From contig JAJEKB010021185.1 of the NCBI GenBank assembly GCA_022393335.1, positions 1,414,311 to 1,478,310 on the forward strand: a stretch of 64,000 nt of DNA, written 5' to 3'. How positions within the stretch are numbered: the stretch's first letter is position 1; each line of letters starts with the position of its first letter. Of the stretch, positions 21,341-32,100 are shown one piece after another. Source of the DNA: Macrotrachela quadricornifera (Eukaryota; Rotifera; Eurotatoria; Philodinida; Philodinidae). The notes under the pieces were generated by a model. The model was not told where the DNA came from, searched no databases, and was given only the letters and a program-made list of their open reading frames with translations. The position numbers and the translations under genes were made by a program.

Positions 21341-22034
21341 CTTTTTTCGTAAATATATTTATGCGGCTAACTTATTTTATCTTGTCGATCAAACGACGAT
21401 GCGATAGTAATATATGCATGTGAAAACGCCTATTGCAACGTGGCAAAACACATTATAACAATGACGAAGAGAAAAAGAAAACGAAGAATTCATGATTCAT
21501 CATTACTCATTTGCCAGGTATTGCAATGTATAGAACGACATTTCTGAGAGAATTTTGATTCATGCCGTTGGAAAAGACATATCGATTTAAAACCTATGTT
21601 GTTTCTGGATGCACAAATCTCCAACTGCTTTCCTATGCATTTATTTCCATTTCGACTTTTCTTACAAGCATAAATATGTCATTTTCGACGAAGGAATTAC
21701 TTGCTGTAAATCGAAACGAGTCGTATGATGCTTTCAATAAATTCTATGAAACTTATCTCTTACCCTCAAGATAGATACATCCGCCATGTAATATTTTAGA
21801 CTGTTTTAATTGTGATAAAATGAAGAAATCCAATGGTGAAATTATGAAGACAATCGAACGCTATTTCGAAAGGTAATTGCTATGTAAATAAAAGCATTGG
21901 AAGTTCTAAAAAAAATTTTTTTTTATTTGTATAAAAATTTCAACATAAATAAATCTTTTCTCGGAATGATACTTTCTTTGTCAACTATAAATACAAAAAA
22001 AATACAATCAAATCAGATTACGATTAACTCGAAA
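21341..22034. other. Intergenic between divergent genes
   Basis: It separates the minus-strand four-helix pair from the plus-strand secreted-protein gene. A 70-codon ORF at 21562-21774 (FSTKELLAVNRNESYDAF) has no recognisable domain and may be an exon remnant. Confidence 0.4.
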
Positions 22035-22433
22035 ATGTTCCAACATTGGTCTTTTCTCGTAATGTATATTGTTTGCATGGGATATTTAATTGAAAGTGGA
22101 CATTATAAAGGTGGTACCGTGACGTATGAACCTTTAAACTCTTATTCAACTGGAAATCTAAACAAACTGATGAATACTGAAAAACATTCTTGGACATTAT
22201 CTCGATTTCTTTGCAATCAGACAACAATTAACACATTAGGAGTATGTACTAATGCACTTGGATTAGGTGCATCGGCTATAACATGTCAATCCTCCGTACC
22301 TTCATGTAATTCAAGCCGGTTTGTTCCTGTCACTCCATCGCTTATATGTACAGATTTTCGTACAAGTGTTCAAGTATCTAGCGGAATGGTTTGTCTTTCG
22401 CCACAATCTGAATGTAACAACATATCCGATTAA
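22035..22433 (+). CDS. Short secreted Cys-rich protein (probable 3'-truncated copy)
   Basis: Start chosen at MFQHWSFLVMYIVCMGYLIE, a good signal peptide; the frame is open further upstream but that part is low complexity. The 132-residue product continues GHYKGGTVTYEPLN, then HSWTLSRFLCNQTTI and several Cys residues to the stop. The H-x-x-GG-T-x-T start followed by a '.SW..S..C...TI' segment resembles extracellular proteins seen in rotifers and some protists, which are usually much longer. I therefore suspect a truncated copy. Partners and function are unknown. Confidence 0.5.
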   Translation: MFQHWSFLVMYIVCMGYLIESGHYKGGTVTYEPLNSYSTGNLNKLMNTEKHSWTLSRFLCNQTTINTLGVCTNALGLGASAITCQSSVPSCNSSRFVPVTPSLICTDFRTSVQVSSGMVCLSPQSECNNISD

Positions 22434-22496
22434 TTCTTCACCAGGTAGGGAAAAAAACCATTAGAAAAATTTTAATATTTATCTATTTAGTATCTG

Positions 22497-22510
22497 AGGG
22501 TGAGGTGAGA
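22497..22510 (+). repeat. Short GGGTGAGG tract
   Basis: GAGGGTGAGGTGAG lies about 20 nt beyond the predicted cleavage site of the adjacent hammerhead-like motif. This is the same order and orientation as at 3842-3936. Confidence 0.55.
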
Positions 22511-22525
22511 TTTTTAAATAAATAA

Positions 22526-22571
22526 GACCACGACGCGTTTCAACTGAATTTCACAGTCTCATCAGGTGGCC
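22526..22571 (-). ncRNA. Hammerhead ribozyme-like motif, copy 1
   Basis: On the minus strand: stem I GGCCAC pairs with GUGGUC (one G-U pair), core CUGAUGA, stem II GACUG/CAGUU around loop UGAAAUU, core GAAA, a minimal CGCG stem III, then U-C at the predicted cleavage site. All the usual core bases are present and every stem closes. Short-stem-III hammerheads in tandem are typical of Penelope-like elements and retrozymes. Confidence 0.75.
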
Positions 22572-22713
22572 TAATTAATCTGCATATATGAATTTAAATA
22601 AAAGTAAATCGATAGAAATTCAAAAAATGAAATATCGCCAATATTAAGTTCAATTAAACATCAAAAGCAGCAGATAGTTCTTTTAGAATTAAATGGTGAG
22701 TTTAAATAAACGA

Positions 22714-22760
22714 TCTACCACGATCAGTTTCGGCTTATTTCAAAGCCTTGTCAGGTATCG
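22714..22760 (-). ncRNA. Hammerhead ribozyme-like motif, copy 2 (core-mutated)
   Basis: It lies 185 nt upstream of copy 1 on the minus strand with the same layout. The core reads CUGACAA instead of CUGAUGA. Stem II is GGCUU/AAGCC, fully paired although four of its ten bases differ from copy 1. GAAA and the UC cleavage site remain. Stem I is weakened. The changed core G8 position should abolish cleavage, while the paired changes in stem II suggest past selection for the fold. Confidence 0.65.
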
Positions 22761-23104
22761 GTCAATTTGCATATAGAAATTCATTAAAATGAAATATCAG
22801 AAAACTATGTTGAGCCTAAATAGTTTTAGTAGTTTACTACGTTTTTACCTTAGCCGTGTTAATGAATGTATCTATCAAGCAGAGAATGGCATTGAATTTG
22901 GCACTTTCACTTCGTGGTTGTTGATTATACCGTTGTACTTTATCGATTTGGTAAGAATTTTGTTTCTTTGTTCGGTAGTTGTGATAGCTAATGTTTATAA
23001 TTCCCTCGATTGTAGTGAGGATCATATGAAAAAAAAATAGTTTGCCTGTCTGTGGGTTTGTGTCAGGGTCAAAGATCAAAAAAACATCAACGTAGAAAGC
23101 CTGA

Positions 23105-23262
23105 TGTGGTATGGTATGCTATAGGGGTACCCTTGGTTCCTCAACTGCTATACTATAGGGGTACCCATAGGATCTCAAGGGCTATATTATGGGGATACCC
23201 ATGAGTCCTCAAGTCCTACTCTATAAAGATACTCATGGGCTCTAAAGTACTAAAGTATGCAC
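23105..23262 (+). repeat. Approx. 39-bp minisatellite, four units
   Basis: Successive CTATAGGGGTACCCATAG-like units with 'CTCAAG' between them decay from left to right. The array ends exactly at the detached Tc1 terminus. Confidence 0.75.
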
Positions 23263-23330
23263 CCCTGGAAAGAAGTCTCTCCCCCCCTATTTTTTCTGTC
23301 CTACAATATGTTATATGAAATTTATTATTC
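23262..23330 (-). mobile_element. Detached end of the Tc1-like family
   Basis: CACCCCTGGAAAGAAGTCTC and TATTTTTTCTGTCCTACAAT match the right terminus of the element at 18435-19792, read inverted. Only the end remains. Confidence 0.8.
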
Positions 23331-23960
23331 CCTATACTGAAAGGCTAGGGTCTGCAGAACGTAAATTCACCTGTGTCTGTCTGTCTGTCCGTCTGTCTGT
23401 CGGTAACGCCACATAGTAGAAATGACCATGTAACAACTATGGTTCAAATGTCCATAGTAACTGTCGTATAAATAATTAAAATTATAACAGCTATGACTAA
23501 AGTACTCACATTAACTATAGTGTAAAAGCCCATAAAATCAATGGTACGAATGACCAAATAATAGCTATGGCGAAAATGACCATTTCATTAAAATGCTCAT
23601 AGTAACCCTAGTACAGATGACCAAATAATAAGTATAGTCTAGATGCCTATTCCCTAGACTGAAAGGCTAGCGTCTAGAAAACGAAATTCACCTATATCTG
23701 CCGGTAACGCAGTCAAAATGACCATGGTTATTATGGTACAAATGACTATTTAATAACTATGGTTATAATGACCACAATAACTATGATTAAAATGACTATG
23801 GTAGCTATGGTACAAATGGCCATTTAATAAGTATGGTACAAATGACCATTGGAAACTATGATTCGAATATAGTTCAGATAAATATGGAGAAGACTATTAC
23901 AATCATCTAATGACTATGATTTAAATTAATCTACCAGTATTGATTAAAAATGACGATCAC
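23326..23960 (+). repeat. Two-level tandem repeat (about 320 bp and 25 bp)
   Basis: A header (CCCTA.ACTGAAAGGCTAG.GTCT...TTCACCT) occurs at about 23329 and again at about 23649. Each is followed by CTG-rich microsatellite or its remnant and by many AATAACTATGGTACAAATGACCAT-like 25-bp units. It is non-coding satellite-like sequence. Confidence 0.75.
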
Positions 23961-24339
23961 TGTTTAATTATTTATTTTGATTGGATTGTTGTTCAATGCT
24001 GCATCAATAACTAGGTGCCTTATCAGTAAATTAGAATTTTATAAATGAGTGTGAACATAAAATTATAAAAAATAAAAATCATATTCTTTGAATAAAGTGA
24101 CCACGTTTTTTCGAATAGAAATAGCACTTAAATAATATAATTATCAAAATTCGCATTGTTGTTTATAATGTCATTGTAGTTCACGATAAAATATGAAAAC
24201 GTTTTATGTAAAAGAGTAGCAGCCAAACGGTCATATACATAACAATTAATAATATCGGATGCAACGGGTTTTCGTATGTGAGTAGTATTTTTCTCACGAT
24301 TGGGCATCAATATCGATATCCATACCCAACCTGACTGTC

Positions 24340-24640
24340 GATGAGTATTTCGATGCCTCGAATTATATTTTCGATGCCCATCGAAGGCTCAAATCGAGTG
24401 TTCGGAGTGACATTTTCCGATGGGTCGACCACGTGGAGATGGGTCATTTGGATAGCTCATTTTAATTCTTCCTTGAAAATCTCGGAATTTTTTTCGATGT
24501 GTTCATACCTATCGAAATAGAATAACCCATCGACGTGTGCTCGACCATCGGAAAATGTCACTTCGAACACTCGATTTGAGCCTTCGATGGGCATCGGTGA
24601 ACCCATTGAAACGTTCTTCGGAGACTCGGAAAAAGGTTAG
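24340..24640. repeat. Foldback element with CGATGGG-rich arms
   Basis: TCGATGCCCATCGAAGGCTC (from about 24379) through GACATTTTCCGATGGGTCGA (to about 24430) is repeated in reverse at about 24512-24596 with few changes. The loop is about 90 bp. Shorter TCGATG units flank both arms. No coding content. Confidence 0.75.
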
Positions 24641-24828
24641 AAAGAAAAAATTTCGGCATATGCACGGCTATATGTCGAGTCCTCGATGCCTATCGAACAT
24701 ATATTTAGAATAGGAGGAGAATTAGATTTAAACATATGTACTTACAATTATGAACCATTCATCGACGGGTTGATCTAAACATATCTTGATCTTCTAACTA
24801 TAGAAACATGTTTTATCAATATATCCAC

Positions 24829-26330
24829 TAAACCCCACTCCATAATAAAAGACCCCGGGTCTACTATTGTGTCTTGACGTACAAAGTTTATAGGGGGGTC
24901 TTCTATTATGAGAGGGTCTTCTAATAGGATTTTGCAGTAAAGTTTCTAAAAATCCGGTGAATTTCGTAATATCAATAAGCATCACTTCGTATGATGTGGT
25001 ACTTGGCATTTATTATAATAGTAGCTATCGTTAATGCCAGACTCCAAAATGTAGATTATTATTGCAATTATATCTGAAGACAAAACTTTAATCATGTGAG
25101 ACCACTAATGCTTATCCAAATCTAAAATAGGCATGGGTATTTTTGTAACAACTTAAGAATGGAAACAGCTTTAGAGTAGTGGTTTTCTACCAGCCGAAAG
25201 AAGAAACATTAAAACATCTTTTCTCCAAAATTGTATAAGACAAAATCGTTTTAAATAAATCTTTTCTACAAACCATTGCAAAAAATGCATGAAAAGAAAA
25301 GTTTGTAATTGCGATGAAATTTTGGTTTGGATATGTGGTCTGGATAGAGCAACTTCAGATCTATAGTTGAAGATATAATTCAAACGATTATCTTCTCACA
25401 TTCTAATACCAAGCAAATCAAATTATAGATTTTCTCCGGTTACACGACATTTCCGCGCGTAACGTATAAACGACACTTCCGCGGCGCCCTCACCCTCACT
25501 TGACGTGTGCGCGGAAGTGTCACGCGCGGAAATGTCGTGTCACGCATTATTATACATTTTTTCGATGTGTTGTACAAATTGTACAAATTGTACATTTTAA
25601 AAAAAAACATCGTCTTATACAGCATACAATATTGGAGAAAAAGACCTTCCAATCTACCCTGTGTCGAGTGGTGAAAACTACAACTCTAGAACCATTTTCG
25701 TTCTTGAATTATTGCAAAAAATACCCACGACCATTTTATGTTTGAACAGATAGTAGTTTATTGATTCTGATTCACTGGAAACAATATTCCGTCAAAAATC
25801 TCAAAGACTTTTTCTAAGCTTTTTGAGCTTTTCTTTTTAGTCAGTGTGACCTGCACTATTAATGAAGCGTGATCGTCTGACGGATATTTTACTGGAAAAG
25901 ATTCTCTGGTAAGAAAATAAAAGTATATTCCGGATGTCTTTCTTATTCTATCATAGAAACTTTATTCACTACCCTTTCTGAAAATATTTGAATAGCCCCA
26001 GGTCTAAGAAGCATGGTCGTTTACGACCATATACAACCGTTTACGGAGTCCCTAACATTTGACCTAGGAGGACATTATTAGTTTTACACATTGTTTCTTT
26101 GAAGAAACTAAAAGCTGAAAAACATGGCTAAATTCCAAATTGTAAAAGATTTTGACTCAATACATATTGAATTCAAGATAAGAGGAATTGGAAAATCAAA
26201 AATCAAAAACTTATTTTAAAAAGAAGACCCGGGACTTCTATTGTGAATTTCACATCAAATCCTCCAGGGGGTCTTCTAATATGGGAGGGTCTTCTAATAT
26301 AGGGGGTCTTCTAATATGGAGCGGGGTTTA
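24829..26330. mobile_element. TA-flanked non-autonomous DNA element (about 1.5 kb)
   Basis: The inverted ends are AACCCCACTCCATAATAAAA (from 24831) and AACCCCGCTCCATATTAGAA (reversed from 26328), bounded by TA on each side. GGGTCTTCTAATAT units are repeated at both ends (24893-24930 and 26262-26325). No intact transposase frame exists inside. Short minus ORFs at 25383-25171 and 25652-25440 have no domain. Confidence 0.7.
25440..25555. repeat. Hairpin of CGACATTTCCGCG units
   Basis: The left side has ACACGACATTTCCGCGCG and CGACACTTCCGCGG. The right side has their complements (CGCGGAAGTGTC and CGCGCGGAAATGTCGTGT). The loop contains CCCTCACCCTCAC, a reversed GGGTGA-type tract. It is a GC-rich insertion inside the TA-flanked element. 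Confidence 0.75.
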
Positions 26331-28162
26331 ATAGCTATTCATAGTATTTCGATAGAAAATGACTTGTTCCATAGCAAAATAGATATTACCAATCGACTCC
26401 ATCATGATCAAAAACATCATCAATAATAATTGAAGAATACTTTGCACAAGATAAAATCGGTAAAAACCTTGGTCAATTATCATTCTTGTTTGATTCATAA
26501 CTTTTAAACGGACAGCGATCAATGTTTTGACTTTTGATGGATTTCTAGCTCTTCAGCTGGCGATTCTAGTCCACTCCTCAAAATTAAAAACATGTCCTAT
26601 TTTTATAGCGCAACACTCTACTCTTTCAAGATAACTATGGATCACTAGTTATTTATGTAATAAATTTGAAAAATTTTATATGAATCAATGCGCTGGATAA
26701 GCCTCTTTTTAATAGTGAAAACTGCAGCTCTTTAGCTTGTTCCCTATCAAAAGTTATTCAAAAAATACCCACCCGCCTTTTTTTGGAATAGGCATTAGTC
26801 AATATTAATTAATTAACTTAATCAAAACTCGTGTACTGAAAAGTGTCATATTTGTACAGAGAATTCTTGACCAACTATATCTTCGAAGGTTTTTCATACG
26901 CAAGAAATTCATTTCTTCATGATGATTTAATTTTAGTTTGACCCATATTGTATTCATCAATGATAGTAACATAGTTATTTCTAGTTTAAAGAAGCATAAA
27001 ACTTTTTTTGATCAATTTTTCGTTATTAAAATATGTAGTTGAAAATTTGTCTCTCTGAAGAAAAGATGCAGTGAAAGACACTACAGAATAACTATTGATT
27101 GATGCTGCTAGCTCATCTAATAAGAAATTTAAAGACTTAGACATGTGTTTTAACTCCTGCTGCTTAGGTCTCCTAAAACAATTTTTTTTTGCCAATAGAA
27201 GTACTATGAAATTCTCTACAAAATTATACACGAGATAAAAAGAATGAAAATTTTGTAAGTTTGGTATCTTATCTCGATTTGAATTTTTCCTATTCCTATT
27301 ATTTACAGAAAAAAATGTAGTAAAAGCAAGATCTCAGTTTGTGTTTGGTACTTTTAAATGTGCTATTTCTCGAGATCTATAGAAAAAACCTTTTTTTTGT
27401 AGCGCAGATGAGATGGACAAGATCCACATTTCCAGCTAGGTATAGAAGAGCATTCATTTCTAATTAAAACAAAGAAACCTGGTGAAAAGAACTTTTTGTT
27501 TTGATAAAGTTGTGAAACTTTTCCTAGAATCATCACAATGTAGATCCTAAATTCACTGTTAATTTTTCTTTTTTGTGAAGCACATTTCTAAGCCTATAAT
27601 ATTCTTTCTTCAGAGAGACATAGTTTTAACTACATAGTTTACTAAAGAAAATTTTCTTATACAAATCGAGTCAGAACTTCTGGCCCATTGTTAATATATC
27701 AGAAGATGAATCACATCAAAGAAATACATAACTGCGAAGTTTTTCTTTTTCTTTCGTTCTCTTATTACTGAAAAAAAAGTGCGCTTATTCAAGGTGCGTA
27801 CCTTAAGTATCTGAGTACTGAAGGCGCACAAACTGAAGATACGCGTAGAACAGCAACACATTACAGAACTGTATTTTATATTATAAAATTTCCTGAAAAT
27901 AGAAATAATAAATAATCGTCGCGAAGATAAATGTTCCTAAAAAATATTTTATTATTGATTATTGAGAGATTTTTTTAAAAAGTCACAGAAGTCTCTCATT
28001 AATTTTTATCTGTCCTAAAGAATCAAAAAGTCAAATATTAATCATATAGATAAATAATAAAAGGTACGTTCTCTTTTCTTTTATTATCAAATGAGTCAAC
28101 ATCATTAGTTTTATTGTGTATATAATACAAACTTGTAGTTAATAGTTTACTACAAAATAATC
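26331..28162. other. Intergenic, no gene recognised
   Basis: AT-rich. Short minus ORFs (26522-26328, 27231-26986) show hydrophobic or low-complexity residues only. A block near 26716-26780 (AAAACTgCAgCTCT...AAAAAATACCCAC) is a diverged copy of 25674-25725. The promoter of the acyltransferase gene should lie at the right end. Confidence 0.45.
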
Positions 28163-30422
28163 ATGTTAACTATTGAATTTTTTCTATTATTTTTTCTATT
28201 ACTAAATATACATGCTCAAGTTGTACCAGTCCGATTTGATTTGGTAATTGATCGTATATTTCAATATCAAAATATTTCACCTGTTAATCTGATCAATAAT
28301 GTTCAATTCAATCTTACACCTGAACAAATGTTTCAATCTATATCTTCAATATTATCAAATAATAACAGTAGCAATCAATGTGAACAAGATTTTCAATTAG
28401 TTCTTCAATCAGCAATTGAAAAACAGGAAACATGGGCAATGAAAGTAATTGATTCTTGGGGAAAACCATTACCATCAGGAATACTCAAAGGTAATATTTA
28501 TTGGGTTGGCAATTATGATGAATGTATATATCCAATGTATGATATGGCAAATAAATCATTTATCTCCCAGCCATTCGATACACAATATTGTATGTATATA
28601 GTTATTTTATTATCGAATAGGTTTTAAAAGTTTATTTAAGGTACTCTCAAACCATCATCATCATCATCTCGATCCGGTTCATCAAATATATTATCCATGA
28701 TAACTATTGGTCTTTGTGTTCCATCATCATGTGATCGACGATCAGTTGCCACTTTAGTTCAACCATTTTTTAATAAAAGTCATATTACTGAAAATAATCT
28801 TGTTTGTTCAAATGATCCACCATATGGTCAAAAAAGTCTCACACCTGGAGCAATAACAACTATTGTTATTATATCACTTCTTGGTTTACTTGTATTTATT
28901 GGAACAATTATTGATCTTATTCTTAGACTGAAACTAAATTCAATTAATAATTTATCAATACATAATAATGCATATAATCATTTAGTTGATCATAGTGAAA
29001 CAACGATTGAACATGAATTGCAACAAACACTAAAAAACTCATCTCTTAATCCAACATCACGAATAGCATTTTTAGCTGAATTTTCTGCATTAAAATCACT
29101 TCGTCGAATATTTACATTGGAAGAAAAAACAAGTGGTGATAAAAATGAATCATATTTATTTCTAAATGGTATTCGAGTATTATCATTATTTTGGGTAATA
29201 ATAGCTCATTCATTACTTTTTGGTATATCTTATGTAAATAATATGGTTGATATTCGTATAATGACACGTTATATATTATTTCAATTAATAGGAGATGCTC
29301 AATTTAGTGTTGATACATTTTTTGTTTTAAGTGGATTTTTAACATCAATTTTATTTATTCGTCAATATAAAAAAGAAGGAAAATTAACACGTCGTTTTAT
29401 GTTTATGTATTATATTCATCGATATATTAGATTAACTCCTACATTTATATTAATGGTTATTGTTAGTATAAATTTAACTGGATATTTTGGACAAGGTCCT
29501 ATATATCCAAAAAATGGTTTTGAATCCGAAGGTTGTCGTACACAATATTGGTGGACATCAATTATTTATCTTGGAAATTTAGTAAAACCAGATGAAATGT
29601 GTTTAAATATAGCATGGTATTTACATAATGATATGCAATTTCATTGGATTGCACCAATAACTTTAATTCCATTTGTTCTTGGACGAAAAGCTTTATCATT
29701 TATAATTGTTATACTTTTTATTTTTATTACAATTGGATCAAATTTAGGTATTCTTCTTTATTATCCAAATATGTCACTCAATTATCCAACGGGTGGTGGA
29801 ACTAATACTGTAAGATTTCTATTGATTATTCAATTATGTTTATTCTTTATTATAGGATGGTCCTACTTATTACAACACGATTTATATTAAACCATGGTGT
29901 CGTATATCTGCATATGCTATTGGAATTTTAACTGGATATATTGTTACAATTACTAGTCGACAATATCGTATGCATATTTTTAGTAGAATTATTGGAACTA
30001 TTATAATTAGTGCCATGGCTTTGATATGTTTATTTATTACTTATCCTAATAATATCAATGTACCTGGTATAAGTCGATCAGAAACAGTTGCATATATAAC
30101 ACTATCTCGAACATTTTGGTCAATTGTTATTGGTTGGATTGTATTTATATGTAGTACAAATCAAGGTGGAATAGTAAATAAGATTCTTTCTTGGCCTATA
30201 TGGAGTCCATTAGCACGACTTAATTATTCATGTTATTTAGTTCATTCAACAATACTTAATATAATGATATTTAATGAAAAAATACCTTTCTATTTTCAAG
30301 GACATCTTGTAATAAATAATTTTATTTCACAAATTTTTTTTAGTTATGTTGCAGCTATTTTAGTTTCAATCGTTTTTGAAACACCTTTTTTTATTTTTGA
30401 AAAAAAATTATTTAAACGATAA
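28163..30422 (+). CDS. NRF-6-like membrane acyltransferase (acyltransferase-3 family)
   Basis: Three exons (28163-28589, 28641-29809, 29856-30422), with introns of 51 and 46 nt, encode 720 aa in consistent phase. It has a signal peptide (MLTIEFFLLFFLLLNIHAQ), then an extracellular Cys-bearing NRF-type domain (WVGNYDECIYPMYD, GLCVPSSCD) to about residue 200, one transmembrane helix, and the multi-helix acyltransferase-3 domain. That domain begins NGIRVLSLFWVIIAHS (about 318-333, His 332 being the family's conserved histidine) and ends with a LARLNYSCYLVHS motif. Nose-resistant-to-fluoxetine proteins are thought to move or acylate lipids or xenobiotics at epithelia. The substrate here is unknown. 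AATAAA lies at 30483-30488. The length and domain order match the family. Confidence 0.92.
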
Positions 30423-31268
30423 ATGAAAGTTTTTTTTACCAAAATTGTAAGTGTTCTAAAGTGTTTTGCCATTTATATGTAAAATAAAAGATTATTTTTT
30501 AAATTAATTAAGCTTATCTGATGTCATTGAAGAGTATTTATCACTGACAAGGGAACCTTCCCAGGTGCCGGAGCGCTTTTCAATCGGGGTTTTGCACATC
30601 TTGTAGCCCATAGTGAGCTATGTCTATGGTAAAAAAAGTTTGGTCCCCTAGCTTGTTCCTGAAGAGATAGAGCATTTTTATTATTACCACTATAAGACAA
30701 ACCTTATCAGTAAAGAAGTAATATGTCAATCAATACTCATTGAAACGAATCGAGATTTTCCCCACATATAGTTGTACTCATGTGGAACATAATGTGAAAG
30801 TTTAAGCTCAAACAACCTTGAGAAGATTCAATTATTAATTTTAGACTATATTAATGTCATTCTATATGTTGTTATATATAGTATTTCCCAGAATTGTAAG
30901 ATAATTCTAATCTTTCGAAATAGTGTATTTATTTTCACATCTATCCTATGGGCTACAACCTCGCTTATATGATAACTTACGTATATAATGATTTTTCGAT
31001 GTGCAAATAATAGATATTATTAAATGAGAAGAAATAAACTAAATCAGTTTTATTGATGAACTAAACATATACCAGGTGTGTACGAAAGAGAAGAATAATA
31101 TATAATAACGTATTTTTATCTGATGATTATTTTATTCGTTTCTAACAAAAAATGATAAATGCATCGATTGTATCCTCTTTACTCTCAGAGAAGTTTTCTT
31201 AATCTGAAGCATCTATAAAAGTTAATCTTCGAGCACCACCCATACGTGAGCAAAAAATTGCGAACCAT
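30423..31268. other. Intergenic; GC-rich conserved-looking block
   Basis: Poly(A) signal of the acyltransferase lies at the start. At 30550-30620 a markedly GC-richer stretch (GGAACCTTCCCAGGTGCCGG) stands out from the AT-rich surroundings and looks like the end of a repeat. No ORF. Confidence 0.45.
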
Positions 31269-32100
31269 TTGGCTGAACTTTTAAATTCAATTATAAACAG
31301 TCACACGTTTACTACAGAAAGAGAAAGTACTCTTGATTACATTTCCAATGAATTTAGTGAAGATGATGTTGATCAGTATGTTGCATCAGATGACTCTGAA
31401 TTAGATCCAGATTTTAACGATTCAGGCGATGACGAGGGTGACGTTCTTCTTCAAAAGTTTTCTCCAGATTGCATGAAAAAAGGTGTTGAATATTATGACG
31501 AAAAGGATCCTTTAACAGAAAAACGTCGTCGGTCTTGGAAAAATGTAAAACATCGATTTCAATATGTCAGAGATTTATCATATATTTCTTGTTTTTGTGC
31601 CTATATTGAAAAGGGAGGAACGAGAATGCAAAAATTGGAAAATGTAAATAATTATGTTTATCATAAATCTGAACAAGCTCGACAATCTTATCTTCCTGTA
31701 CATGGTCTGGACTTGCGTCATTGGGGCTTAGAAAAGCTAAACAAGAATTACTTCATGATTTTGTTACTTCGGAAAAATGGTTCTTTAATTTTAAAATACA
31801 GTACAATATATGCTCACGAAAAGTGACCAAAGTCAGTAACTCCTCTTCGCTGTTTACAATAGCGCGACCCCTATTGTACTGAACTTGAAGTTAGAATCTA
31901 TTCTGCTTTAGGTAGTAACATCTAAACAAGTAATAAATAAAGAAGAAATTCAACACTTTGCAGATGAATGTGTATCAAGTGTACGAGATCTTTCACCAAA
32001 ATATAATCCCGCTTATGTGATTAATACAGATCAATCAGGTATTCAGCTTGAATTTCATTTAATTCGTACTCCTTCGTACAAAGGAGAAAGAACTACTGCC

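Larger units (their letters stand above)
22515..22840 (-). mobile_element. Tandem terminal repeats of a retrozyme/Penelope-like element
   Basis: Two diverged direct copies (22515-22660 and 22700-22835) share TTTAAATAAA, the hammerhead-like core, TTGCATATA and GAAATATC. No reverse transcriptase is present in the neighbourhood, so this is a non-autonomous or remnant copy. Confidence 0.6.

Noticed and set aside
22164..22185. CTGATGA in the secreted-protein gene as a ribozyme core
   Set aside because: No closing stem II, no GAAA at the right spacing and no stem I; a chance match inside coding sequence.
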